From NCBI RefSeq assembly GCF_004011695.2, contig NC_082425.1:806001-870000 (forward strand): a DNA stretch of 64,000 nucleotides, in the 5' to 3' direction. Position numbers and translations under genes: made by a program. Positions within the stretch are counted from its first letter, which is position 1; every line of letters starts with the position of its first letter. The DNA is from Ascochyta rabiei. Its lineage: Eukaryota; Ascomycota; Dothideomycetes; Pleosporales; Didymellaceae. Below the pieces are notes generated by a model, which ran no database searches, was not told the origin of the DNA, and was given only the letters and a program-made list of their open reading frames with translations. This document shows positions 19,654 to 31,833 of the stretch, piece after piece.

Positions 19654-20308
19654 CTTGACGGTGGTGTGGCGGGTTGTTGGTCGGACGCTCTGCAAAAAGT
19701 CGCAGGAACGATATCGATAGCAGTAACTTTTTCAAGTGGCGCCTTCCCCACTACGCGAACTAGGGCCCTGCGCTAACTGTTGTGAGCCGAGGTGGAGCCG
19801 TCCAGCTATCCCGAGCTGCCATACGAACAGCAGCTCCAGCGTCAGTCACAGCTGCAGTCGTCGGCGATCGCATGCAGGCAGATGCCAATGCCTAGTCACG
19901 ATGCGCAAGTATGCACTCATTAGACTTGTTGTTGTTGTTGTTATTCTCAAGGTACAAGTGTACTGGATCAACATGGGTAATGTACCAGCTGAAGTGAGAT
20001 AAAATGCATACTTGAATCATTCGTCGTACTGTATTGCTTTGCCCATTCCTTTCATCTGTCCACAACAAGAAAGGATACAGTTGCTTGACCAAGAAACTCC
20101 ATGCTCATGCCGCATCCACACCCTGAGCAACATTAACGTCCAACTCCGGGTATGCTCTGATTTCGCTGCTCGATCACGTCCCTATGCGATTCTACTTCTA
20201 TGGAGACAGAACCTTCCAAGGCTCCATACTGTAATCGAATCTTTCCGCGGTGATCTCTCTCGAATACTCGTTCTGCGTACCTCGATATTCCAACGCACCA
20301 TCACCGCT
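19654..20308. other. Intergenic between NOG1 and GLO3
   Basis: The region combines the NOG1 promoter and GLO3 3' flank. It contains a short TTG run near 19926. The plus-strand frame at 20012-20374 overlaps the GLO3 end and looks accidental. Confidence 0.5.
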
Positions 20309-21946
20309 CTACGAGTTCAGGTAGTTGCGGATAGCGCCCTGCAGTTTCCCAGCACCCTCGCCAAGCATGTTTGACAAGTTCTCTAGATCGTCACCAGCTG
20401 TGAGGCCAAACTTGCGCACAAAGTCCTTGGCAGCGCTTTCTAGGTCGCCGTAGTCGTCCTCGGGAATGTCGTCTTCAGGGCGGCCAAAGTATGCGTTGGA
20501 TGAGATGGCAGATGCACCCTCGAAGCCTGTGAAGCGTTAGTGAGTGCGCCAAAAGTAGGACGTTGGATATGTGGCCTACCTGATAAACGCTCCTTTGCCT
20601 GTGCATTTGCCGCAGGGTCGAAGTTGTTCCTCCCAAAGAACTCGTCGCTGGAGATGCCCTTTTGGGTGCCAAACTTCTGGCGCGCGTATTTTTCGCTGTC
20701 ATCTTCGGCTGGCTTGCCCACACTGCCAAAGCCGCCCATCTTTTTTGCTGGGGCAGCCTTCTTGGCTGCACCGACTTGTCCAAATCCAAGGCGTGCGACG
20801 CCCATGCCCAGTCTCTCCGTGTCTGCGTCCCAGCGATCTGGCTTGGCTGTCGAGCCAAACCCTCCCCGTGCTGGTGAAACTGGAGTAGGGGCTGCGATGT
20901 TCGAGGCTTCGGCAGCCTTGGACTTCGTTGTGGCTGCCGTCTCAGCAGCTTCAGCGTCTGGGTCGTATCCCAGCTTCTCGACACGCTCGGCCTCCTCCCT
21001 TGCTTTGCGCTCGGCCTCCTCAAAGTCCAAGCCGCCGTCGGCAGCAACCACTTTCTTAGCTCCCAGACCCTTCTTCTTTGCGCCCAGAATATTCTTCTTG
21101 GGCGCAGCGCCCGCAGTGGTCTTGCGGACTGTGGGCTTCACAACAGCAGGTGTGGTCGCTTCTGCGGCAACGAGCGGCGATTTAGGGCGGTCTGCTCCAT
21201 TGCCAGCGGCGCCTGGCTTGAGGAAAGGTGACTGGGCGCGCGGTGTACCGGTTCGCGAAGGCGGGTTCGAGGGTCGCTTGATGGTGGGCTTGTCCCATGA
21301 GGAGAAGAAGTCGTCGTCTTCACCGGCAGGGGTGTTGCTCTCGCTGCCAACAACGTCGGGAACGTCTGTGATTACAACCTCTTCGGGGTATCTGGATGCA
21401 CGTGTTAACGCTCATGCCAGCCACATGCAAGGGATAGACATACTGCCTAGCATCGGTGGCACATCGCCTTTGCAGCTCCTCCTTGTACTTTGTCGCTGCG
21501 TTGCTTGTGTATTTGGCCTTGGGGTCTTTGCTGGCGAGCGCAGCAGAGCCGCCGTGCGACTGGAAGTACTTGGTCGCGCTCTCGTTGCCGCCAACCTTCA
21601 TGATCCGCAGCTGGTCCCATTGCCAGACTGTCACTGGTCAGCATCCTGCCTCATATGTACCAATCCCCCAGACCCGGTCGGACGTACTGTCGAGGTTCGT
21701 TGATCGGACAAACGAGATGTGGACGCCCATGTTGCGGTGATTCGAGGAGCAGTCGAGGCAGAGGTAGATGCCGAACGGCACTGAGCTCCATGTTGGGTTC
21801 TTTGCGCCGCAGTCGAAACATATCTACGTTGCCTATTAGCCACCGTTGACCGCCCCTCTCTGCAAAGCTGGCCGCACCTTGTTGGCCGGCTTTCCCTTCA
21901 ATTTCGCAAAGATGTTCTGCGACTGCGTCTTGGTGGCGAGCGCCAT
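20309..21946 (-). CDS. GLO3: ADP-ribosylation factor GTPase-activating protein
   Basis: Five exons, complement of 20309-20526, 20580-21391, 21444-21627, 21688-21823 and 21878-21946, encode 472 residues. The N-terminal ArfGAP zinc finger is complete: C25-x2-C28-x16-C45-x2-C48, followed by the [11 protein letters not shown] block with the catalytic-type Arg and by [14 protein letters not shown]. The C-terminal half is low-complexity (Lys/Ala-rich) with repeated GFG motifs, and ends in a helical [16 protein letters not shown] segment. This layout fits the Glo3/ArfGAP2-3 branch, which acts in COPI-dependent retrieval from Golgi to ER. The first intron uses GTGCGG as donor, a slightly weak site, but the CFDCG junction requires it. 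Confidence 0.93.
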
Positions 21947-22447
21947 CTTGATGGTCTGCTAGGAATGGCACGGGGGTGGGGAATAGGAGGTCAAGCCGTG
22001 GTGGGGATATTTTGGTGGACTCGGGAATGCCTCTCTGGCCGTTCCATCACTGAGGCGCGCACGTGCTTAGCGCATCAACAACATTCCAAGCGCCCGCGTC
22101 ACTGTTCCTCCACCCATATCTTCTCTTTGGTAGTAAATGCAGTCGAAAGAGTCTTTTCAAAAACGTCCGTGTCAAATGCATGTTCAACTACAGCACTTGA
22201 TCCTGCCCTTATTGTGGGCGCCGCAAAGTGAACCCGATTTATCATGTCACGATTATCTTCCCCTCACTGCTCTCAAATCACATCCCACTCTTCAGCCGCG
22301 TGATTTGAAGGCGTCTATGAAGATAAAAGCCAAGCCCTTCTCATGATACGAGACTAACCTCGCAGTCTTCTCTTGACGACTTGTGAACACTGCGTCCGCC
22401 TTACCACAGGGACAACTACCGTACTATTTCCAACATCGTAAAACAGC
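21947..22447. promoter_or_regulatory. Divergent promoter region GLO3 / DUF1989 gene
   Basis: About 500 bp separate the ATGs of two divergently transcribed genes. No specific motif was identified with confidence. Confidence 0.4.
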
Positions 22448-23215
22448 ATGACCGTGGCCTCAACACAGATCATCCCCGCCCGCCGCGGTGTCGCAACCGT
22501 AGTACGTGCCGGGCAAAAGATCAGAATCACAAACACCCACGGTAACCAAGTCGTCGACACCTGGGCCTTCGCCCTACCATCGACCTCAATAGGTACCACC
22601 TCCTCTCGCCTCGAAGCCCCCCTATATCCTGCGGCCTTCTCGTCCTCCTCGTCTCAGTACTCCTCAGCTGCCAATCGTGCCGCTGCCGCACCAGAATACA
22701 TGTCCATGTCGCATTGCCGCGCCAAACTGCTAAAGCTCATACCTGGTGCTGGCGATGTGTTGGTCAGCCAGAAACGCGCACCGCTGCTTAAGATGGTCGA
22801 AGACACGAGTCCAGGCGTTCACGATACGCTGATTGCAGCGTGTGATCGATGGCGGTACAGCGAGCTAGGTGTTGAGGCGTACCATGGAAGCTGCACAGAT
22901 AACTGCTGGGACGCTTTAGCTGCCTTGGCAGCCGACATGGCAGAATCGGAGGAAGGCGAGGTTCTGCAAGGACTCCAAACAAGGATGGGTGGGAGGGTTC
23001 CGGATCCATTCAATTTGTTCATGAACATACCTGTCACCCATGAAGGCGCAGGCGCAAAACGAGGCATCAGTTTTGAAGGCCCTGTGACAAAGCCTGGCGA
23101 CTATGTCGTATTCGAGGCGCTCAGGGATGTTGTGGTTGTTATGAGCGCTTGCCCACAAGATGTGCTCGACATCAATGGAAAGAAGCCTGTCGATGCACAC
23201 TTCGATATATACTAG
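22448..23215 (+). CDS. DUF1989 (urea carboxylase-associated family) protein
   Basis: This single-exon gene of 255 residues matches the DUF1989 pattern seen in bacterial urea-carboxylase-associated proteins and fungal homologues. It has an N-terminal QVVDTWAF block, a central HDTLIAACD region, a Cys-rich CTDNCWDAL segment and a C-terminal PGDYVVFEALRDVVVV ... CPQD end. The conserved Cys/His/Asp residues suggest metal binding, but the reaction of the fungal branch is not established. There is no signal peptide, so it is probably cytosolic. A Ser/Ala-rich insertion at about residues 60-80 looks lineage-specific. Confidence 0.8.
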   Translation: MTVASTQIIPARRGVATVVRAGQKIRITNTHGNQVVDTWAFALPSTSIGTTSSRLEAPLYPAAFSSSSSQYSSAANRAAAAPEYMSMSHCRAKLLKLIPGAGDVLVSQKRAPLLKMVEDTSPGVHDTLIAACDRWRYSELGVEAYHGSCTDNCWDALAALAADMAESEEGEVLQGLQTRMGGRVPDPFNLFMNIPVTHEGAGAKRGISFEGPVTKPGDYVVFEALRDVVVVMSACPQDVLDINGKKPVDAHFDIY

Positions 23216-23749
23216 GAAATGGCGTAGTGGGTGCTGGTCAGCAGATTTGTTTGAAATTTAATCTCTCTCTCCTGCAGTCGAGGGCGGCGTGTTAGACGTC
23301 CTGATTTGGCCTGTGCAGACGATCAGGCGCAGACAGGATCAGTATAAGAAGGCGAAGAAGGCGGAGGTATTGACGAGGAAAAGGTGTCAGCCGGTGTTCG
23401 ACTGGGGGGCGTTTGTGTGGCGTAATGGGTTTGCGGTTCCTGAGGAGGCTGGGAGCCCAAATGCTGCCCAGGCTGTTACACAGGAAGAGTGCACTATCGA
23501 AAGAGTGGGATGGGTTGTGTTGTTGAGCAGTGAGCGTTCTCTAGACGATTGATCGTTGAGTCTAATTGATCTAGACACCAGACATTAGGTTGGTAACGAA
23601 GGCGCAAAAATGATCAATCGAGATCACATAGCGCTGGGCAGACTGTATTCATTTCAGCAGTCAGAGACTTCTATATTCCATCAACAGCATGGCCACGTAT
23701 TTACAACAAAACAATCAAATACATTGACAAGAAAACTCCCGTCTCATCC
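23216..23749. other. Convergent 3' flanks
   Basis: This lies between the DUF1989 gene and the RanBP2-type gene, which converge. An 87-codon frame at 23289-23552 (plus) has no recognisable motif and I do not call it. Confidence 0.45.
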
Positions 23750-25686
23750 TCATTCATCCTCCCTCTCCCCCCAAACACCCATCTCCTCCCTCGCTACAGC
23801 ATCAAGATCCACCAACGCCGCCTTGTCTTCCTCGTCACCCTCATCATCACTCTCCTCCCTCGCGCGATTCGATTCTTTCCGCCTCAAATCTCCCCATCCA
23901 GCATCCTCCTCCTCGTCAGATGCCGGGAACGAAGGCGACGCTGGGACATACTCATCCATGAGGTGACTCGGCAGACCAACAGGTACCTGTCTCTGGTGCT
24001 GCGAGCTTGCAGGTGGAGGCGTGAGGGGCATCATGGCCATTTCTGGCGGGCGTGAAAGCGGGGGTTCAGGCATCGCATCAGTGAGGTGAGGTTTGGGGGA
24101 TTCAGGTCGCGGTGGCGGCGTCACTGTGGGTGCATTCGTGACCTGTACTGTGGGCGCGGGCCCCGCAGCAGACGATGAAATTGCTGGGTCGGCGCGGTAC
24201 TTTGGTTCTGAGTCCCGGCTTCGCTTGGATTGCTGCTTCACAGCCCTTTGTGGTTCGGGCCTTGATGGTTCGATACTGCTGGTCGCTACCGCTACGTCGG
24301 TCTGCTGTGTTGCTGGTAGCTTGGCGTGGTGCTCCTGTTGGTGTTGCTGCGAGAATGGGAAGATTGAGAATAGCGTGGAGCTGAGGCTGTGTCTGTTCGG
24401 TGGTCCAGGGCGCTCCTCGGCTTTGAGTCGGTTGGGCGCGGTGATTGGTGGTGGGAGAGAGGCGGAGTGGGAGTGCGATACCCTAGGTGTCACAGGGCTT
24501 TGTGGCTTTGTAATGGTTGTGGAAGGGAGGTCTGCTTGACACATTTCGCATTCGGTGAGACTGGCGTGGTTAAGGAAGGTGCACCGCGGGCATTGCTTCT
24601 TCTGTTCTGGTGTTGAAGGCCGCTGGTCGGGTTGAGGTTGCGTTCGAGTTTGTGGTCGTGGTGGCTGTGGTGGAGCGATCTCTTCTTGCCTGTGCTCATG
24701 TCTTTCCGTGGCTTTCAATCGCCTTTGAACCGCCGTGTTTGCTGCGATTGACTGCTTCGATGCAGAAGCACCGGCATTCGCACCACCATTCGGATTTGGA
24801 TCCACAGAGACCACGACTTGAACATCCCTTTTCGTCCCGCATTTCATGCACTGACACTGTCTAACCACGCTCTTTGTATACGTCTCGTCCAACTGCACCG
24901 GAGCATTAAACCTGACCTCAAATTGATCGGGCTCTCCATATCCATCAGTCCTACTCGATCCTCTGCTATCCAGTGGCTTCTTGCTAACATACCCAGACCC
25001 CCTCGCAATAATTGGCGTGATAGGCTGCACATCTCCAATCACCAGGTGATCCACAAAAGGTACCAGCATGAGCGTGCCACTCTTGTATCTCAAATCAACC
25101 TCGGGCCTGAGTTCAAAGTCCTCGACTGAATGCAGGACCGAAAAGTACTTCGCAAACATATCGCCATACCACCTCCTGACTTGCACGCCTTGTGCCAACA
25201 GCTCATGCGGCGCGCTTCGAGGTGCAGGACTTGGCCAGAGCGCGTCGATGAGATGCTTCTCTTTCAAACTCTTCCGGACCATCAGATCGAGGCGTGCACA
25301 TTCATACAACTTCTTCTCCAGCCGTTCGTGCACTTCGTACTTTGCGAAGCGAACGACCAGACCCCTTACGAATCCAGAATCGAGGTTCCATCTTCGTGTA
25401 AAGTAGTCGAGAGACTCGAGGTCCTTTTGTGCCTGAGCGTTTGCTGGGCGGATACTGAGGGGCTGGAGCTCATGGCCCTACCATGAACCTTAGCACAGTG
25501 GACGATCTCAATCGCTGGACTTTGACCTACCATATTGACCCATCGCTGCGGTTGTCGCGGGTCTGCAGTCGCGGTTGACCAGAACGATCGAATGGGCGCA
25601 TATTCGGCTTTGAAATAATTGAAAATGAAGTCAAGAAAGTCGCTTTCGTTGAGCGGGAGCATGGCATGGCCTCGGGGGATGTCCAT
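23750..25686 (-). CDS. RanBP2-type zinc-finger protein, unknown function
   Basis: Two exons, complement of 23750-25477 and 25531-25686, encode 627 residues. The first 320 residues are a folded-looking region I do not recognise (DFLDFIFNYFKAEYAP, then KDLESLDYFTRRW and YGDMFAKYFSVLHSVEDFELR), with a C-x-C-x2-C group at about 260-265. A single RanBP2/NZF-type finger follows: C348-x2-C351-x10-C362-x2-C365. The remaining 260 residues are Pro/Ser/Gln-rich and disordered, with an acidic end (DEEEDAGWGD, EESDDEGDEEDK). Such fingers bind ubiquitin or RNA in other proteins. Here the Trp that often marks ubiquitin-binding NZF fingers is absent, so neither role is assured. The second in-frame Met at residue 9 is a possible alternative start. 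Confidence 0.75.
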
Positions 25687-26384
25687 AGCTGTGCAGTCCG
25701 TGGAGTGGCGACCGACTACAGTTGCTGTAGTTCGATCACGAAATGTAGGTTTGGAAGAGCGCTTTCACCGCACCAGAGCACCTTTCCTAATGCCTCCAAA
25801 TGAGACTGTGCAGTACCAGATCTATCTCTTCGTGCTTGCTGTCTTGCGTCGCCCGCTAAGATGTTAGTAACGCTGCAGCCTGGGGCTGTTGACAAGGCGT
25901 ACGTGTACAGGACAAGCTACAGATGATTCCAAGTGACTATGCCTGGTCGACTGCGCCACACCGCGTGATGGTTTCAGAATCTGCTTCTGACTGGTCCACT
26001 GCGGAAAACTACCTTTTGCCAAACCGTAGCTGTTCGTGAGAACATACGTCATCTGCCAAGATTGTGGCGGCCCGCGGGCCTCGCCTGCGAAATTGCTATT
26101 CGCCTGTACTCTGGCACCATCTGACGTTAGTGAGTGAAAACAAGTGTTGGCGACTAAGCGGTTTCTGCTGAAGATTTTGAATATAGTGTGAAGCCTGCTA
26201 CCAATCTTTCGAAATATTGTCGCCCAGAGGTATCCCATTGCTCCATCATGCTAATGCCCCAATGCCTTTAACACAGCTCAAATAACTAGTCGTCCTGATG
26301 TACACACTACTACTCAATCCAATGTATATACTTCTCGCTCCGGCCCGCGTTCTTAAGTAAACCTTGCATCAGGGTGCCTGCTAT
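25687..26384. other. Intergenic between RanBP2-type gene and MTR10
   Basis: This holds the promoter of the RanBP2-type gene and the 3' flank of MTR10. The 124-codon minus-strand frame at 25864-26238 shows no motif or splice partner and is probably accidental. Confidence 0.45.
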
Positions 26385-29300
26385 CTAACCCGAAAACCTA
26401 AAACGAGAAGCCTCCAGCCTACCCAGACCCTCCCTAGGCGCAACGTTGCGGCGGCGGTAGCTGGTCGTGAAGTCCTGTAAGATTGTTCTTATCATCCTAA
26501 CGTCGCCACTCTGGATGCGCTGACGGATGTTGTTCAGGAAGCGCTCACTTTCCTGGGGCGTAATGCTACCCTGCGGCAGCATACCGACAGTATTGGCGAC
26601 CCATGAGGCGACCTGCTCAGGCATCAGCTCGAATAAGTCGAGAAGCACACCAGATGAGTCTGCGAAGCAACCCTCGGGGAAGCTGTACATCATGCCCGTC
26701 ATGATGCGTTGAACCAAGAGTTCACCAGCGGTAAGAACCAGCTGCTTAACCCGATCCTGCAGTTGCTGAGGTACTTCTTGCCTTGTTCGATCAAAGCTGG
26801 ATGAGGGAGAAGCGTTGCGACCATAACCAAGCAAGTCACGGAGGAAGTGAAGTGTCGCAATAATGGGCTCCTCCTTGAGCAACGAGAGTGCGTTACAAGC
26901 CGCGAGAAGGATCGTTTCCATGAGAGGCGACAATATGGACTCGGATGGAAAGTAGAGTGCCATATCAGAGGCAAGACGGAAAAAGTCTTCAATCACTGTG
27001 ACCGGGTCAGTAGCTGGATACAGCTTGTATTTGGAAGAACACTTACGGTCGGGAAGCTCGTCCGGTCTCACCACATCACTTAGCATCTTCAAGAAGGTCC
27101 TCGCTTGCTGCTCGTAGAACTGGTACACATCATTGGCCAGCCCGGCGTCAACTTGCTCCACTCCCTGTGAGAATTCGCGTACAATAGCGGCTGTTGCCCA
27201 GAGAAAACAGCCCTGCCTTGATGCGTCGAAGCCTTGTGTTAGTCTTGTTGCAAGCTCTGGTAGAAGAGGACGCATAGCTGTTCGGTATGATAGCACCATG
27301 TACCGCCAGCAACGGCAGACTCGTTCTAGAATCGGTATACTCTGGTTGAAATGTGTGATGAGATTGCCAAGCAGCGGGAACAGCTCTTGACAGTACTTGA
27401 CAGCCGGATTCTCTTGACCGGCCGGTATTTCAGGCTGCACGAACTCAATGAAGATTGTAACAAGATTGATCTTGTCTGCAAGTAGTTTCTGCTCGGGTTC
27501 GTCCTTGGCCCGGTTTGCAATTGCTGCCAAACTCTGCATGACAGGATCGATATATAGCTTCAGTGTGGGGTACAGCTGGTCCACGGGTACTCGGGCAACC
27601 ACAGAAGCGACACCCTCTGTAATCTCCTCTTGGCTGCTGACTGGTAGCTGGTTCAGATGCTTTGCATAGAATTGTTGGAGAGGAACGATGAAGTTGACTA
27701 GCAAGCTGGCGCAGTCATTGCAGAAGAACTTAAACGAGAGTGCAGCAGCGCGGATGACATCCTTAGTAGAGTGATCGAATGCAGCCATGATGTAGTCCAG
27801 TTGAGGTTGCAGCATATCTGGGTGCTGAGCTGTCCACTCTGTGTATCTGCCGAGGGCCATGACGGCCTGGAAGCGAAGCTTGTTGTGGTCAGGTATTGAG
27901 ACAATGAGTGGGATGAGGCGTGGCAGCATGACGTCTTCGTCTGGAGGCACCATGCGACCCATCGCCCTGACGGCGAACAATGGCGCCTCAAGCTTCTGCC
28001 ACTCTGGTACGTTAGTGGGTGTCGCTTGAGATCCATACGTTTGCACCCATTGCTGGATAAGATCATATGGCTTCTGCAAGCATTCGGTAACACCCATGAC
28101 TTCGCAACAGTCCTTCAGTACGTCGCCCATTTGATGACGGAACTCTCTGAACTTCTCCTCCTGCTCGCGATCGCCCTCGAACAGATCCCTCTCGTCCCCT
28201 CCTTCGGGTCTGGGATACTCAAGGTGGCCGATCATGATGTCGATGAGCTTTGAGTAGATGTCTATGCTCTGCATACGAGCTGGCGTGTACTTATCGATTG
28301 TCAGGTATTGTTTCAGATCGTACCAGAACTTGAAGGTGTGAGAGATGGCGTCTCGCTCCTTGTCGAGCGCCGCGGTCTCGAGTACGGCTTCAACCAGCGC
28401 GCGGAAGTCGTTCGGCAGTCGGGCAATCAGAAGGACCCATGACTCCCCAGCCTCTGCGAATATCCTGGCAATGCCCTTGAACTTCTCTGAATCTTCCTCT
28501 TGCGCGGCCTGGGCGAGCTTGGGCCTAAGGGCAATCACTTGGGGGTACAAGACCAGGATAGACTGCATAGCCTCATCTACATCTCTCGTCTCGGCTATCA
28601 GGGCACTGAGACATTCAACGGCAGCCTCAAATGCATCATCATCCGTGTTCAGATCGTCGATGATGACGGAAAGAAGGGGTGAGTTCAAGATGGAGTCGAG
28701 GGGTATTTCGCGCATCCAGGAAGTGATGCAGTTCAGTAGCTGAGGGTTTCGGGCGGCGGCCGCTGTGTCTGTCAGTCCAGGCAAAGAGCAAGAGATGGAG
28801 TCGACTTACGAGACGATGTGGCATATGTGACAAGGAGCTTTAAGGCCTGCTCAGCGTTGTCCTCGATCAACTCGACCGTCCTCATGGTCAACTCGTGTTC
28901 CTGACCACCAAGCATTAGACTCTAACTCTGATATGATATGTCGGGACCGTAGGAAGGTGCCGTAGGCTGAAGGTAGGTTGTGGGTCGGCCGGACGTACTG
29001 TGAGTGCGATCTTTCGTCCATGCGTGACTTCTTCGGGGAGGACGCGGAGGAAGTCCAAGACACAAGGTAGTGTTGCTGGGTCGGACCCAAGAGCGCTGAC
29101 GATGTCGGTGAGAACATCCTTCCACTCTGTCATCTGTATCGCCAAGTTGGCCAGACAGACGCACAACGTCAGTCGTATGGGCTTGGGCCCAGCATGAAAG
29201 ACGGTCAGGTTCCTCATGATGGAAGCACGCAGCTCGGGCAGCTGTTCGCGAGGGATTTGGTGGAGGTCGTATACGATCTGGCGCTGTCAGGAAGGAAGCA

Positions 29301-29599
29301 CACCCGCGTGCTAGATGAACATACCTTGCCCTTCAAGGTGGTGGCAGCGAAGAGCTTTGCTGCAGCATCCACCGAGCTCGACTCAAGCATAGCCAACGTC
29401 GTTGTCCATGCCTCTTGCTACGACCCGCTCCGTCAGCCCTATCTGCCCAAGTCCTTGGCTATGCCCAACATACCGACTTCTGAAACTTCTCCAGGAACTC
29501 GTGAGCCTGCTCTTTCTGTGCGCGGCTTGACCCCGACTGCATAACATTGTGCGCAGCCAGCACAGGCTCGTAGATCTGCTGAGCGCCGTTTGTGGCCAT
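26385..29599 (-). CDS. MTR10: Importin-beta family nuclear import receptor (Mtr10/transportin-SR)
   Basis: Six exons, complement of 26385-26995, 27047-28762, 28810-28900, 28999-29277, 29325-29417 and 29474-29599, encode 971 residues, the usual family length. The N-terminus carries the importin-beta N-terminal/Exportin-1-like start (EFLEKFQKSQEAWTTTLAML). The rest is HEAT-repeat helical sequence including CITSWMREIPLD and FCNDCASLLV. Yeast Mtr10 and human transportin-SR import SR-type mRNA-binding proteins, and Mtr10 also affects tRNA traffic. The intron at 26996-27046 is 51 bp, a multiple of three with no stop, so it is hidden inside a continuous frame. I treat it as an intron because removal restores PDLIEDFFRL and GTAAGT/CAG sites are present. 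Confidence 0.93.
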
Positions 29600-30010
29600 G
29601 GCGAGCGGTCGTCCGGGGGGATGGTGGGGGAGGGCGAGCTGTAAAGAGCGTGGTGGGGGCGGCGGCGGCGGGGTATTATGTGTGTTGCTTCATGAACTGG
29701 CCGAGTGTGAGGGTCCAGGTAATAGCGGTTGGCGAAAGGGGTGCGGGCGGCCTGTGTGCTCGGGCTGTGTTTGTGTGTTTGGGTGTTTGCTCGGGGTATG
29801 ATGAGAAGTTGCATAAAGTGACGGACTGGCGATCCCGCGTCCGCGCCTGCCCGCCAAGACAGCCTTGTCACTTCCCAAATTGTTCGCGGAACTCACAGCT
29901 GCACCTCCGACGACCCACCGACGCGCCCTCGCACCTCGCAGCTCGCACCGCGCACCTCGACGCTACACACATCCGGGACCGCCCCAAGCACACCGACCAA
30001 ATCTCACAGG
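29600..30010. promoter_or_regulatory. Divergent promoter region MTR10 / SmE
   Basis: This 411-bp GC-rich spacer lies between two divergent housekeeping genes and has poly-G/poly-C stretches near 29640-29670. No defined element is called. Confidence 0.4.
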
Positions 30011-30468
30011 ATGAATCGTGGTGGTAAGATTGACAGCCGTCTTGGGAACAGCAACAGAGCTAACCTGCTACTTTAGGCCGCGGCGGAGGAAAAGGTACGA
30101 CCGCACTGCAGAGCGCATTGCCCAGCGAGCCACGACGCTGACCGGTTGCAGTTCTCCTCCCTCCTATCAACTTCATCTTCAAGCTCTTGCAATCACGGGC
30201 CACCATTTCGGTATGGTTGTACGAGAACTTGGGGCTGCGCATCGAGGGCAAGCTTAGGGTACGCGCCAACCATACACGGGACGTGTCTGTGTCTGTCGCA
30301 TTGGATGCTGATGCTGCATAGGGCTTCGACGAATTCATGAACCTTGTCATCGACGACGCTGTGGAAGTCACGATCGCGAAGAAGGACGGTACACCAGAGG
30401 AAAGGCGCAACGTTGGCCAGATCCTGCTCAAGGGCGACAACATCTCTCTCATTCAGCAACTCCAATGA
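30011..30468 (+). CDS. SME1: Small nuclear ribonucleoprotein Sm E
   Basis: Four exons, 30011-30023, 30077-30094, 30152-30258 and 30322-30468, encode 94 residues; two exons are only 13 and 18 nt. The product starts [20 protein letters not shown]. It has Sm1 ([25 protein letters not shown] in outline) and Sm2 ([13 protein letters not shown]) motifs and the length of SmE. SmE is one of the seven ring proteins on U1, U2, U4 and U5 snRNAs. The gene converges with the cyclo-ligase gene, ending 142 bp from its stop. Confidence 0.95.
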
Positions 30469-30610
30469 TCGCAACCGTTACCCACTGGTCTTGAGCCCTC
30501 TCGATTCGCACCTTCGACTGTACAGGGAGAACGTCGAGCTTGACGTATGCAAAGGTGCTATGTGGTGGCAGGAAAACATGTTGGGCGAATACAGTTTGTG
30601 ATGCACTGAA

Positions 30611-31403
30611 TCAGGCGCGGCGAAGCTCGCCGTCACCAGTTATCAAGGCGTCGAGGCGAAAATCGGACTGGTCCATAGGGACTGACGCGTTTGGCGGAAG
30701 CAGCTGCTCGGTCAAAGACAGCCCAACTTGGACGTGGTCAGTTAGCCCATCAGCCACGTTCGAATGTCAGTAATTCTTACCGCGAAAAGGCATGCGCAAC
30801 GCTTGGTGACATCGACTCAAGAAGAAGTCATAGAATCCTTTGCCATGACCGAGGCGACCGAAACTCGAATCGAATGCCATGCCGGGCATTACGATCAGAT
30901 CCAAGCCGTCAGTGATGTCCCGAGTCTCGCCGCCCGTAATGCCGGTGGTGCCAAAACAGTTTGCACGTGACGAGACCGAGTCCTTGCTTGGTGTGGGGAT
31001 ACCCCATTTATCTGCCTCGAGTGACTCGAAATCCTTCACGGAAGACAGCTCAACCATGTCCATGATTGACTTCGGTTGACCATCCACGGGTTCGTCCAGA
31101 TTGTACGTGTAGGGAATAAAAACCTTTTTCCCTTGATCGAGAGCATCGCGTACGATGTTGGATGTGTTGATTTCACCAGTAGGCATAGACAAGTACACAC
31201 TTATTCGTCGTGCTGTTTTGTATTCTGGTAGGGCAAGCAGAGCTTTGGTGGCTTGGGTAGCTAACAACTGTCAAACGATTTGCATCGATGCCTCGAGACC
31301 GAAATAACATACTCTGTAAAGCAGCCGCGGCATCTGACACATCTTTCAAGACGGTCTTGATTTTCTTCCTCATCTCCTTCTTGACTGATACTACAGCCGC
31401 CAT
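30611..31403 (-). CDS. FAU1: 5-formyltetrahydrofolate cyclo-ligase
   Basis: Three exons, complement of 30611-30726, 30781-31260 and 31313-31403, encode 228 residues. The enzyme converts 5-formyl-THF to 5,10-methenyl-THF using ATP. Visible signatures are the N-terminal KKEMRKKIK helix, RRISVYLSMPTGEI and the active-site loop GRLGHGKGFYD. The third exon restores the conserved VGLSLTEQLLP and ITGDGEL end, which the unspliced frame lacks. The first intron was placed with the acceptor at TTGTTAG (exon 2 from 31260), the only one that keeps phase. A second upstream in-frame Met (31454) would add 17 hydrophobic residues; I prefer 31403. Confidence 0.93.
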
Positions 31404-31833
31404 GGTGAAAGATGCTGTAATGGTCAACAAAGCGCCAAAAACAGTAGCAACCAATTATGCACTCTTCCTTCCGTCAGAGCGCAACAGAAGCCAGTACCGG
31501 TAGAGTGATGGAGTGAATACGAGCGTGATGCGTATCGATAAGCACGGGCACAAGCACAAGCACAAGCACAAGCACAAGCCCTCGTCAGCGCACGCAGATG
31601 AAACGGCGTGTGCTAAAGTGCGGGCGATGATGAGGCTGGCGCAAGGGATCTGCAGCTAACCGACCCCGGTCTGATACCCCGGTCGGTCTCCTTTGCGATT
31701 GCCACTTCGAGATTCAGGAACGCAACCGCGACCTCAACGTTTAACACCACCGCCGCCCACATATCCTCCGTCCTACGCATCCACTGCACCCAACTACCAA
31801 CACTCGCTTGAACACACATACAGAAGAGGCAGC
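31404..31833. promoter_or_regulatory. Divergent promoter FAU1 / ROT1 with CACAAG repeat
   Basis: This 430-bp spacer between divergent genes contains about five tandem copies of CACAAG (about 31549-31578). Confidence 0.45.
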
